From NCBI RefSeq assembly GCF_006716065.1, contig NZ_VFOL01000001.1, forward strand, positions 3,410,001-3,474,000: a stretch of 64,000 nucleotides of DNA, in the 5' to 3' direction. Source of the DNA: Salinispora arenicola. Lineage in GTDB: Bacteria > Actinomycetota > Actinomycetes > Mycobacteriales > Micromonosporaceae. Below the pieces are notes generated by a model. It had not been told where the DNA came from. It was given only the letters and a program-made list of their open reading frames with translations, and ran no database searches. Of the stretch, positions 8,528 to 16,967 are shown in pieces. The translations under genes and the position numbers were made by a program. Numbering within the stretch: position 1 is the first letter of the stretch; every line of letters starts with the position of its first letter.

Positions 8528-10959
8528 GACGAAGCCCTTCTCATAGCGATCCGGAACTCGGCGGTCACGGGTTTGTTGCCATGGCGCAGCCACAGGGCGT
8601 CTGGTGCGGGCCGCATCTCCGCCAGCGAGACCTTTCCCTCACCCGCCAGCGTCAACGCCGTCAGCGCATCCACGGCCAGCGGATTGTCGAGGTCGACCCC
8701 CACGGGCTTCGGTTCGTGCGCCGCCGAGACGAAGCAGAATCGGGGCAGCCCGTGCCGGGCGCGCAGGGACTGCACCGCGAGGAACGCGGTGGCGTTGTCC
8801 CGGACCTCGGCCACGCCAAGGTCGGCGGCGTCGAACCACCAGCGGGCGCGTTGCACGATGACGTCGCCCACCCGGATCCGAGGTGCGAAGTCGCCGAACC
8901 GAACCAGGGGCAAGGCCACGGTCGGTGCGGCGAAGGCCCGTAGGTGGACGTGGTCGTCCTCGCCGGCGTAGAGGCTCAGCTCACCGTCCGGTGCGCGCAA
9001 CCGTGGCACACCGTCGACGACGACGGCGGTCAGATCGGCGAGCGCCACGGTGCGCTTCCGATCGTCCGTGGCCACGGACGTGACCTCGACGAAGCGTCCC
9101 GGAAACCAGTCGGCGACCAGGCCCTTGTGACGTCGTCGACGGATGACCGTGGCGAGCTGGTCGGGACCGCCCCACGGTTCGAGCCCCGCGGCGAAGTCGG
9201 CCAGCATCTGCTCCTGGTCGTCGCAGAACAACCCCTGCGATCCCCAGGCGAAGACGTAGGGGTGTAGCTCGCCGAGGACCAGCAGATCCGGTCCTTCCGG
9301 CTGCTGTTCCAGCATGACATCCGGGCTGACGAACCGGTCCCGGCCCGGACTGGGTGCCAGCGCCGCCAGGTCGGCTGGTGTCAACCGGGCCTCCTGGCCG
9401 TGCAGACCGGCGCGGACCAGCTCGGTGTAGGTCTGGGTGAACTCCTGCACCGGGCCGGAGAGCCTCGTCAGCGCACCCGCCTCAACCGCTGGCAGTACCC
9501 GACGGATCAGCTCGTCGTAGGGCAGGGAGCCCGTCCCCGCCTCGCCGATCACCGCCGCGCACAGGTCTGCGGCGACCCGTTGCTGGAGCTCGCCATACCG
9601 CGCCGCGACGTCCAACACCGGGGTGAGCTGCTTCTCCCAGTGATGGGCGACGTTCCCACCGACCACGACCGGACACTGGTCGCCCTTGGCATCCAGCGAC
9701 ACCACCAGGCGGTCGGCGTACATCTTCCCGCCAGCCCGCCGGGCATCGGTCGCCGTCAGCGCAGAGAAACACGTTTCCACCTCGGCCAGCACGGCCGCCC
9801 GACGGTGGTGCCCGTCAGCAGCCGCGTACCGATCCGCCAGGACACCGAGTTCGCGTAGCCGCGTCGGCCATTCGGTGCCACTGGTGTGCTGCTGCGCCCA
9901 GGCCACCAGCCAGTCGAGCGGTCGGGCGGTGGTCGACGGCGGCTCGGGCCACAGCCGTACGGCACCGATCTGCCGCAGCCGGTCCAGAGTCGTCCGTGCC
10001 TCGGCGACCTCCATGTCGGCGAGGGCCGCGAGATCCCGCACCGAACGTTGGTCGTCGATCCCGTCAACAAGTTTCCATCGGTTGCCGGACAGCCTGATCC
10101 GGCGGCCGTCACTGGTCTGCACCGTGCCCGTCCCGGCCTCGACGCCCGCTTGCCGGCGACAGGCGGGTACCCAGCTCACCGGTAGGTGGTCTCGGACGGC
10201 GGGGTCGGCGCCGAGGTTGCGTGCCAGCTCGCACACGGCCCAGAACGCGGTTTGCGCCTCCGTGGTGTGGACACCCGAGCCGGTCTCGGGGCCCAACCCG
10301 ATCCCGTCGACAGCGTGATCGATTCTTCCGTGCACCAACGGACCGAAGAAGCTCGTCGTTTCGTTTTTCGCGGCCAGGCGCTGGCCGTACAGGTAGGCGC
10401 GGCGGTAGAAGGCGCGGTCCTTGGCCCGGTTACGGTTCGCACCGTCACCCCGTGTGGCCCATCCCTGCCTCCAGCGCACGACCTCGCCGTAGAAGGAGGG
10501 CGAGAGCTGTAGCAACGCGTCGCAGACTCGTTCGTCGGCCAGCATCGTGTGGACGCGGCCGGGTCGACGCACCGCTTCCTGGGCGAGGATGTCGGTCAGC
10601 AGCCGGGCTGCCCGCTCCAGTTCGACCTGCGCCGTGCCGTAGTTCGTGACCGCGGGAGCCAGGTCGGGGTCCAGGCGTTCGTGGTTCACTGACAGACCCC
10701 GCCCGGCCCGGCTGCGGGCCCGGGACAGCGCCCGCAGCCGGGCCCGGTCCGCCTGCCGGTCCGCCGTGGCGACAGTTCGGGCGATGCCCTCGATCAGGTG
10801 GGCGCGGCGTTGTCCGAACCGTTTGGCCGCTGCGCGGTACTCCTCGGCGGCTGTTCGCGTTGGTTCGTCGGCCAGGGCCGTCAACAGTTCGACGCCGAAG
10901 CCCGCCCGACGAAGGAGAAGCCGGGGGTAGAGCCGCCAGGGTGTCGGTTGGTCGGTCAT
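8524..10959 (-). CDS. LanB-like protein without elimination domain (candidate PEARL)
   Basis: An 811-aa LanB N-domain protein, the first of three in the operon. Residues 196-207 are AAKNETTSFFGP; the C-terminal third has HEPKPVGVDLDNP and ends with TAEFRIAMR. No elimination domain follows. It begins just after the TPR gene ends (10962) and overlaps the next LanB-like gene by four bases. Established LanB chemistry uses glutamyl- or other aminoacyl-tRNA; which tRNA this enzyme uses cannot be read from sequence. Alternatively it could glutamylate the single Ser of the candidate core, but no elimination partner is visible within the window. Confidence 0.86.
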   Translation of the reverse strand: MTDQPTPWRLYPRLLLRRAGFGVELLTALADEPTRTAAEEYRAAAKRFGQRRAHLIEGIARTVATADRQADRARLRALSRARSRAGRGLSVNHERLDPDLAPAVTNYGTAQVELERAARLLTDILAQEAVRRPGRVHTMLADERVCDALLQLSPSFYGEVVRWRQGWATRGDGANRNRAKDRAFYRRAYLYGQRLAAKNETTSFFGPLVHGRIDHAVDGIGLGPETGSGVHTTEAQTAFWAVCELARNLGADPAVRDHLPVSWVPACRRQAGVEAGTGTVQTSDGRRIRLSGNRWKLVDGIDDQRSVRDLAALADMEVAEARTTLDRLRQIGAVRLWPEPPSTTARPLDWLVAWAQQHTSGTEWPTRLRELGVLADRYAAADGHHRRAAVLAEVETCFSALTATDARRAGGKMYADRLVVSLDAKGDQCPVVVGGNVAHHWEKQLTPVLDVAARYGELQQRVAADLCAAVIGEAGTGSLPYDELIRRVLPAVEAGALTRLSGPVQEFTQTYTELVRAGLHGQEARLTPADLAALAPSPGRDRFVSPDVMLEQQPEGPDLLVLGELHPYVFAWGSQGLFCDDQEQMLADFAAGLEPWGGPDQLATVIRRRRHKGLVADWFPGRFVEVTSVATDDRKRTVALADLTAVVVDGVPRLRAPDGELSLYAGEDDHVHLRAFAAPTVALPLVRFGDFAPRIRVGDVIVQRARWWFDAADLGVAEVRDNATAFLAVQSLRARHGLPRFCFVSAAHEPKPVGVDLDNPLAVDALTALTLAGEGKVSLAEMRPAPDALWLRHGNKPVTAEFRIAMRRASS

Positions 10960-10961
10960 CG

Positions 10962-12761
10962 TCAGTCCTGAAAGTTGATCAGGTCAAAGGGACGGTTGAG
11001 CTTCGTGCGGGGCTTTGGTAGGAGTTCGGTCAGGTCAGCCGAGTTGGACACCGCCTTCGCGAGCGCCGTTGCCTCGACGGGACGGGTCAGACTCAGCGAC
11101 GCGTTCGCCACCGTGGCCCCGGCGTCAGCTCCGGCCCCACCCAGCATCACCTGTCCGGCCTGGGCGAGGGCGATCCGGTAGGGGTCACCGAGCAGACGAG
11201 CAGCACGCTCGGCCAGCTCGTACTCCGCGACCGCGGTCTCGCGGTCACCCGCCTTGGCGTGCAACATGCCCAGCTCGAGACGGACCTCTGTCTGATGGAA
11301 GATGTCGTTGAGCCCAGCGGCGTTGGTAAGGGTGGTGTCGAAGTCCTCGATCGCGGCTTGCTGGTCACCGACCAGCAACCGCAGCCCGGCACTGCGGTAA
11401 GAGTGGTGCTTGGCGAAGCCCGCTGTCGAGGAACCGGTGGCCTGCCGGAACTTGTCCCAGGTCGCCAGAGCGGACGAGTACTTGCCGGCCTTTTCCTGCA
11501 ACACACTGATGTTGGAGTACAGGTTGATGCGCAGGTGGGCAGAGCTGGCATCGGTCAGGCCCGCGAGGCAGGCGAGCGCTTGCTTCTCGTGCTCGAACGC
11601 CAGGCCGAGTCGTCGCTCGGCGAACAGGGTCAGCCCGCGCAGGTTGTGTAGCCAGCCCCGTTCCCGGCGGACGCTGTCGGGCTCGTTCGGGCGTTCCCGA
11701 ACGACGTCGAACCCCTGCTCGACTTCGGCCACCGCCTCGCCCAGCCGGTGCTTGCGCTTGGAGAGGGTGAGGGCGGTGTACAGGTGTGACTGGGCGCGGA
11801 TCTCCGGGGAAAGACCGTCGCCGTGCTCGCGAATGGCGCGAAATGCGGTGACGGCGGCGTCCTGGTCCCCGCGGAAACCAGCCTGGATGCCGATCACCTT
11901 CAGTAGGAACCCACGTATGTCGGCAGTGCTGCGCAGAATCGTGGTTTCGAATTCGATGGCGTGGACGAGGCTGTCGTCACGTTCAGCCTTGGCCAGTAAC
12001 CCGGGAAGGGCCGGCTTGGAGATCCCGGACAACAGTCCCATCGCCTCGGTGGCGACGACCGCCATTCCTTCCCAGTTCGCGGAGAAGAACGCCCGCCGGC
12101 AGTAGGCCAGCGCGGCGGCGACCCGGTCGACGGCGGTGCTGTCCTCGTCGCGTGCCCGCTGATAGAGCCTGGCCTCCTCGGACACGGGCTCGACCGGTGC
12201 GGAGACGCCCGACGGCAGGTCCAGCACGAAATCGTCGATGGTGATCGGCAGATCCATCCGACGTAGGCAACGAGCGCGCTCGGCGCGGTAGTCGGCATGT
12301 GGTCCCAGCGGCGCGCGGACCGATTCCGGCCGGTCCAGCAGCACTGCCGCTCCGGGGTGGACCCGGCAGTTCTCCACGGCCCGCATCAGCCCACGCAGGG
12401 ACGACAGGTCGGTGCCACCGGCGCCGCTGACGAGCAGTGGCCGGCCCAGTTCCGCGGTGCCTGCACACAGTGCGGCGGCAGCTACCGAGAGGATTCGGTA
12501 CACCTGCTCGCTTTCGCGGTGGAGTCGACGCTCGGAGGCTGCGAGTGCGATCTCACCGAGCGGAGGTGGACTGTCCTGTGGCGTGTCGTCGGGGGCCAGC
12601 TCCGCCCATTCGGAGGCGTGGTGGTTAGGCAGATCACCGAAGCTGGCACCTGCCGCACGGAGCGCGGCGATGCATTCGCGCAGCCCGACATAGGAGCTGG
12701 CTGGGCCGGTGTTGATATCCACCCGGACGGCGGCACCGGTATCCATGGTCAGGGGCGCCAC
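10962..12761 (-). CDS. TPR-like helical protein of the RiPP cluster
   Basis: A 599-aa protein. Its last ~300 residues are alpha-helical and repetitive, with TPR-like units (for example around the stretches NLRGLTLFAERRLGLAFEHE and ELGMLHAKAGDRETAVAEYE). The first ~220 residues match no family I know and contain an acidic hydrophobic patch, TIDDFVLDLPSG. The preferred start is the GTG at 12761, which sits inside the last codons of the precursor peptide gene and has a GAGG at a suitable distance; the ATG at 12746 is an alternative without a visible ribosome site. The tight coupling to the precursor gene suggests a chaperone or docking role for the peptide, which is inference. Confidence 0.75.
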   Translation of the reverse strand: MAPLTMDTGAAVRVDINTGPASSYVGLRECIAALRAAGASFGDLPNHHASEWAELAPDDTPQDSPPPLGEIALAASERRLHRESEQVYRILSVAAAALCAGTAELGRPLLVSGAGGTDLSSLRGLMRAVENCRVHPGAAVLLDRPESVRAPLGPHADYRAERARCLRRMDLPITIDDFVLDLPSGVSAPVEPVSEEARLYQRARDEDSTAVDRVAAALAYCRRAFFSANWEGMAVVATEAMGLLSGISKPALPGLLAKAERDDSLVHAIEFETTILRSTADIRGFLLKVIGIQAGFRGDQDAAVTAFRAIREHGDGLSPEIRAQSHLYTALTLSKRKHRLGEAVAEVEQGFDVVRERPNEPDSVRRERGWLHNLRGLTLFAERRLGLAFEHEKQALACLAGLTDASSAHLRINLYSNISVLQEKAGKYSSALATWDKFRQATGSSTAGFAKHHSYRSAGLRLLVGDQQAAIEDFDTTLTNAAGLNDIFHQTEVRLELGMLHAKAGDRETAVAEYELAERAARLLGDPYRIALAQAGQVMLGGAGADAGATVANASLSLTRPVEATALAKAVSNSADLTELLPKPRTKLNRPFDLINFQD

Positions 12762-12991
12762 AGGATCGCCTCGTTCGACGCGAGGGCGAGCGGTGCAATC
12801 TTGTTCTCCACCTCGTCGAGGTCGAAGTCGACGCTGTCCAGATCGTCGAGACCTTCCACGTCCGGGTCGAATGACTGGGCGTTGGTCACCTGACTGTCGG
12901 CGGACGCCGATGCCGACGTGTCACCCGACGAGTGGGCGACGGTGCCGTCAACTACTTCCCCTGGTGCAGTGGAGCGGTCGTTGTCATTCAT
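12749..12991 (-). CDS. RiPP precursor / scaffold peptide with FDLD leader motif
   Basis: An 80-aa peptide, acidic through the middle (GLDDLDSVDFDLDEVENK) and ending in a short non-acidic tail, LALASNEAILWRP. It has no Cys, and the final 15 residues contain only one Ser and no Thr. The FDLD run resembles the leader motif of FxLD lanthipeptides and thiopeptides, which LanB enzymes recognise. I chose the ATG at 12991 because a GGAG stands seven bases upstream; the in-frame ATG at 13003 has none. It precedes the TPR and LanB-like genes and follows the FMN reductase. With so little to dehydrate, a scaffold peptide to whose C terminus residues are appended is more plausible than a lanthipeptide. 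Confidence 0.75.
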   Translation of the reverse strand: MNDNDRSTAPGEVVDGTVAHSSGDTSASASADSQVTNAQSFDPDVEGLDDLDSVDFDLDEVENKIAPLALASNEAILWRP

Positions 12992-13112
12992 GGCGTACTC
13001 CATTTCGGATCAACCGGCGCGTTGTCCGGTCCATCGATAGGCAGGAGGAAAGGCTTGGTAATGTCACAAAGGAGATGGGCGCTGTGGGCGCGCGCCGAGG
13101 TCGGACCTGTCG

Positions 13113-13742
13113 TCAGGCTGTGACGGCTCGGGAGAGGGCGAACTCGACGACCTGTTCACCCATTGCGGATAGTTGAGCCGAGATGTGCGAATCGGTGCTG
13201 GTTCCGTTGGGGGAAAAGGCGGTGTGTTCTGTGTTGACTGCGACACCCAGCGGCGTCGGCCAACCCCGGAGCGCGTGTACCACCGCGCGAAGGCTGGTGA
13301 GGGTGGTCGCGGCCTGTGACCCGCGAGCAGTGATCACACAGCCGACGGCGCGGCCGTGCAGGTAGGGCCGTGGAGCGTCACGAAGGTCCTCGATATAGTC
13401 GAGGGCGTTCTTGACCAGGCCGGAAATCCCTCCGTGGTACGCCGGCGTGCCGATCACGATTCCGTCGGCCATCTGCACGGCGTTGATGAGCTGGCGGGCT
13501 GCTGCCGTCCGTCGGGTTTCGCCCGGAACGTACAGCGGCAGCTGCAGTGCGGTGGCACCGAGCAGATGCGTGCGAGCACCGGCCAACTCGGCCGCCGACA
13601 GGGCTGCCCGCACTGCCTGTTCGGTGGAGGAGCCGGGTCGCATGGTCCCGCCGATGCCGACGATCAGGGGACCGGCAGTGTCGGCGCAGCGTCCGACCTC
13701 GCTCGTACCACGGCTGGTGTTCGTTACCTGGAGCACGTTCAC
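13113..13742 (-). CDS. NADPH-dependent FMN reductase / flavodoxin-like oxidoreductase
   Basis: A 209-aa flavodoxin-fold protein. It has the N-terminal strand LIVGIGGTMRPGSST, the phosphate-binding type loop, and the family motif GTPAYHGGISGLVKNALDY for FMN binding. It likely supplies reduced flavin or reduces a quinone-like intermediate. A strong site, GAAGGAGAGG, precedes two in-frame GTG codons at 13742 and 13736; spacing slightly favours the second. About 24 residues precede the flavodoxin core. It is the first gene after the conserved leader and precedes the precursor gene by 121 bp, so it is probably the first gene of the RiPP operon. Confidence 0.85.
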   Translation of the reverse strand: MNVLQVTNTSRGTSEVGRCADTAGPLIVGIGGTMRPGSSTEQAVRAALSAAELAGARTHLLGATALQLPLYVPGETRRTAAARQLINAVQMADGIVIGTPAYHGGISGLVKNALDYIEDLRDAPRPYLHGRAVGCVITARGSQAATTLTSLRAVVHALRGWPTPLGVAVNTEHTAFSPNGTSTDSHISAQLSAMGEQVVEFALSRAVTA

Positions 13743-13900
13743 ACCTCTCCTTCGTCGCGCGCGGCACGTGAAGCCGCGAGCTACCCGGTGCGGTGGGATG
13801 CGCTGTCGACCCATCCGTCGTTCGCCGCCCGGTCCCCCACATGAGGGGGGCCGAGGAGCGCCTGATGCAACAGGTCCGTGTCGCGAACCTGACGTATCAA
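13743..13900 (-). promoter_or_regulatory. Candidate structured leader RNA, copy A (upstream of the RiPP operon)
   Basis: On the minus strand this stretch runs from TTGATACGTCAGG (13900) to the ribosome site of the FMN reductase. Three hairpins can be drawn: 13761-13777 (GCGGC/GCCGC), 13796-13816 (GGATG/CATCC) and 13834-13849 (five C against five G). The same three hairpins, with different loops, occur in copy B at 41315-41472, and both ends of the element are the sequences best conserved. I do not recognise a known riboswitch. It may be a riboswitch, a protein-binding leader or an attenuator. The rest of the gap to 14062 holds only a short direct repeat. Confidence 0.6.
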
Positions 13901-14025
13901 CGCGGTACGCAGTTCCACGGCTGCCCGCGTCCGCGCCGGGCAGCACAACGTGCTCGACGGGCTGGGCCGACAGCCGACCTCCGGCCACACGTCGGGTTGG
14001 GGGTGGCTGGTGCAGCGGTGCCACC

Positions 14026-14073
14026 GGCGTTGGTCAGCCGGCGCTCACACCACAGGCGCTGGTCAACCGGCGC
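14026..14073. repeat. 19-bp direct repeat pair
   Basis: The sequence GGCGTTGGTCAGCCGGCGC (14026-14044) recurs with two changes at 14055-14073. The second copy overlaps the last codons of the CHAT gene. The centres are 29 bp apart, near three helical turns. Function unknown. Confidence 0.5.
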
Positions 14074-16735
14074 CGAAGCAGACGAACGAGGCCGCGGTCG
14101 CGGTGCCGGCGTCCAGGCCACCGCCGAATTCCGCCTGTGCGCCGGCGAGGGCACGACCTGGCGTGGCACCCGTGGCCAGCCGCCGGTGCATCTCCACCAT
14201 CAGCTCCTGTGCCGCGGAGTCCAACGCCGGCAGGACACTGGCCATCACGGTCGCCGTTCCGAGCTGAAGCAGGGCGGCCGAAAGTCCCATCAGTTCCTCG
14301 CCGGGATGCACCGCCGACAGCCCCACATCACAGGCGGAGAGCACCACCGTGCCCGGCGCTCGGGCCAGCCGCTCCAGGTCGTACACGGTCAGTGGACCGT
14401 CGGCGAGGCGTACGTGCGAGAACATGGGGTTGTCGGAGCGGAACGTGCCGTGTGCGGCGAGGTGGGCAAGTGGAGCACCGTCAAGTGCCTGCAGCGCGGC
14501 CTCGGCGGTCGCGGCGGGGCCGAGCAGCACCTCGGCCGGAGCGAGTGTTCCCGCCAGTCGCTGCACCTCCGCTTCAGCGAAGGCGAGGCCGGGCCCGGCA
14601 ACCAGCACCGGGTGTCGTTGGTGGGGTGAACCGGTCGTCGTCGACGGGGTGGGCTGGCGGCGGGCCGACGCGGTCAGCCACTCCGACATTGATGGCACCA
14701 CCGTGACCGGCCGCCCGGCGCAGGTCGGCAGCAGCGCCCAGGGCATCGCGTGTAGCGCGCCGACCGGCACCAGGACCAGTCCCCCATCGCCGAGCCACGA
14801 ACGTATGCTGCCGAAGAGGATCGCGTCCAGCTGCTGAACCGCATACTTAGCGGCGGTCGCGGCAGCGGCTTGGGAGTCGTCGGTGCCGAGCCTGGTCAGG
14901 ATGCGCCGCAGCGCGAAACGCAGTGCCTGGAGTTCGGCGGTGATGGTGGCGAGCGCACCTATCGCCCGGGTGTGGAACCGGCCGCGGTGCACCACGACGG
15001 TGTGTAGCGTTCCGTCGACGTCGATCAGCTCGACCAACGTCTGGTCGCCCAGCTCCACCGCGACCTGGTCCGGTGAGATACCACTCGCCGTACCGGATTC
15101 GGTGCCACTGGCCTGCCAACTTCGGGCGCGGATCCGCTCTTCTATCGCCCGCTGACGGCGTAACAGGGTGATTCCTGACGCGGCACCCGGTCGGGTGGCC
15201 TCGTCGGCTGTTCGGCGCAGTTCGGTCAGATCGGCAGCGAGCCCGGCCTCGTCCGGGGGTCGGGCTGGGGGCAGCCGTAGCGCGGCGGCCCGCCAACGCT
15301 CACTCCACCGCAGGATCGCCCGCGCCTGACCGCCGTGAACCGCAAGCCGCAGGCCGGTGCTGGCCAGTTCGAGGGCGTACGCACCGGCCATTACCCGCAG
15401 CTCCGTGGCGCCGAGGGCCGCCTGGTAGCGGTCCAGCAGCGCCATCCCCGCGTTCAGCGCCCGGCGTGCCCCGGCGGTGTCGCCGGTGGCGATCCGGCGC
15501 AGGGCCTCGGCATGCCAGGCGCGGGCCCGGAGTTGGGCTGGCCCCCCACGGCTGGCAGCTCGGATGGCACTCAACTCCCCGGCGACTGCCGCGGCCTTCG
15601 CGCGTTGCCCGGTACGCAGTGCCCGGTCCAGGGCCACTCGGGCGGCGTAGAGGCGGGCGTCGAGCGCGGGTATCGGCCAGCTGCTGGCCGACAGCGCACG
15701 CGCCACGGAGCGGGCCTGCCGTAGGTGCGCCGGTTCGTCCGGCGAACTTGCCCGTAGCTTCACGTATCGGGACAGTGCCGCCCAAGCAGGCCGATTCTGT
15801 CGACTGAACAGGCGATATGCTGCCTGTGCCTGCTTCGTGGCGGTGGGTAGATCGACCTCGGCCAGCGCGACTTCGGCCAGCATCAGTCGGGCCTGCGCCT
15901 CGTAGAGCCCCATCCGGCTGGCCCGCGCCGCGTCGAGGGCAGCCTCGGCCGCCGCGCGAGCCTCCGGCAGTAGCCGGGCGCCCAGTAGTAGTTCACCCCG
16001 ATCCATCAGCGCGACCGCCGGTCGGGTGGTACGGGCGAAGTACTGGTCGGCCAGGTCGTACCAGCGCAGTGCGCCAGGGATGTCGCCGGCGCGAGACAGG
16101 ACGAAGCCGAGGTTGTGGCGGACCTGCGCGAGGGCCAACTCCTGGCCGAGCTCCGCATGGCCCTGCTCCGCCGCCCGCAGGTCAGCCTCTGCCTGGCGCA
16201 GGCTGCCCCGGTAGGTGTGCAGGACCCCTCTGTTGGTCAGCGCCCGGGACTGCCACAGCCGGTCCTGGCCACGTCGAAACACGGCCAGGGCGTCGGTGTA
16301 GCCGGCCATCGCCTCGTCGAAGTGGCCGAGGCGGTCGAGTATCAGTGCCCGCTGCATCTGCAGGCGTGCGCGGGGTAGCCCATGAAGCGCCGGTGACGCG
16401 GCGTCGATTTCCCGTAGCGCCTGTTGTGGTTGGCCGGCCTCGGCAAGGGCCAGCGCCAGGCTCATCCGGGCTTCGGCGGCGCGGACGGGAAGCCTCGCCG
16501 CCTCGGCCACCCGACAGGCCTGGCGCAGGTGGCGCAGCGCCTGCTCCGCGTTGTGTTGTTCGAGTGCGGCGAGACCGAGTGCCCGCAGCGCCAGGGTCTC
16601 CTCAGCAGGGTCGTCACTGGCGCGGGCAGCCGCAAGCGCGGCCTCGGCCATCTCGGTGGCGCGAGCCGGATCGTCGGTGACGACACGAAGGGCTTTGCCT
16701 GCTGGACTGTCATCCACGTGGTCGGCGCCGCCCAT
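14063..16735 (-). CDS. TPR-CHAT caspase-like protease
   Basis: A protein of about 890 aa. The N-terminal two-thirds is a series of TPR helices (repeats of about 40 residues such as RALTNRGVLHTYRGSLRQAE). The C-terminal ~300 residues are a CHAT domain, a caspase-like cysteine protease, with catalytic His in HLAAHGTF and catalytic Cys in VVLSACDVGLS (about H762 and C802 of the 890-aa form). CHAT proteases are usually switched on by a partner or signal sensed by the TPRs. The start is uncertain: ATG 16735 is used; an in-frame GTG at 16807 gives 914 aa. It is divergent from an S8 protease gene, 232 bp apart, and the two may form one system. Confidence 0.85.
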   Translation of the reverse strand: MGGADHVDDSPAGKALRVVTDDPARATEMAEAALAAARASDDPAEETLALRALGLAALEQHNAEQALRHLRQACRVAEAARLPVRAAEARMSLALALAEAGQPQQALREIDAASPALHGLPRARLQMQRALILDRLGHFDEAMAGYTDALAVFRRGQDRLWQSRALTNRGVLHTYRGSLRQAEADLRAAEQGHAELGQELALAQVRHNLGFVLSRAGDIPGALRWYDLADQYFARTTRPAVALMDRGELLLGARLLPEARAAAEAALDAARASRMGLYEAQARLMLAEVALAEVDLPTATKQAQAAYRLFSRQNRPAWAALSRYVKLRASSPDEPAHLRQARSVARALSASSWPIPALDARLYAARVALDRALRTGQRAKAAAVAGELSAIRAASRGGPAQLRARAWHAEALRRIATGDTAGARRALNAGMALLDRYQAALGATELRVMAGAYALELASTGLRLAVHGGQARAILRWSERWRAAALRLPPARPPDEAGLAADLTELRRTADEATRPGAASGITLLRRQRAIEERIRARSWQASGTESGTASGISPDQVAVELGDQTLVELIDVDGTLHTVVVHRGRFHTRAIGALATITAELQALRFALRRILTRLGTDDSQAAAATAAKYAVQQLDAILFGSIRSWLGDGGLVLVPVGALHAMPWALLPTCAGRPVTVVPSMSEWLTASARRQPTPSTTTGSPHQRHPVLVAGPGLAFAEAEVQRLAGTLAPAEVLLGPAATAEAALQALDGAPLAHLAAHGTFRSDNPMFSHVRLADGPLTVYDLERLARAPGTVVLSACDVGLSAVHPGEELMGLSAALLQLGTATVMASVLPALDSAAQELMVEMHRRLATGATPGRALAGAQAEFGGGLDAGTATAASFVCFGAG

Positions 16736-16967
16736 CACGTATGGATTTTGGCACAGCCACCAACCGCCGGAAACCCCACTGTCCGACCTTGACGCAACAT
16801 TGTCCACTGTAGTCGGAAGTGTCGGTGTTGGCCATTAGTCGGATACCTGACTGAATCTGACCAGCCAAGATCTGTATCAGGCGGTAGCGCCGGATCCTCT
16901 ACTGTGCGAACGCCCGCCGGCCTCTCGCAGGCTGTGAGCTTGATCAAAGTTTTCGAAGGAGAGATAC

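Noticed and set aside
16736..16807. 24-codon N-terminal extension of the CHAT protein from GTG 16807
   Set aside because: No good ribosome site and no TPR-like content; kept only as an alternative start.
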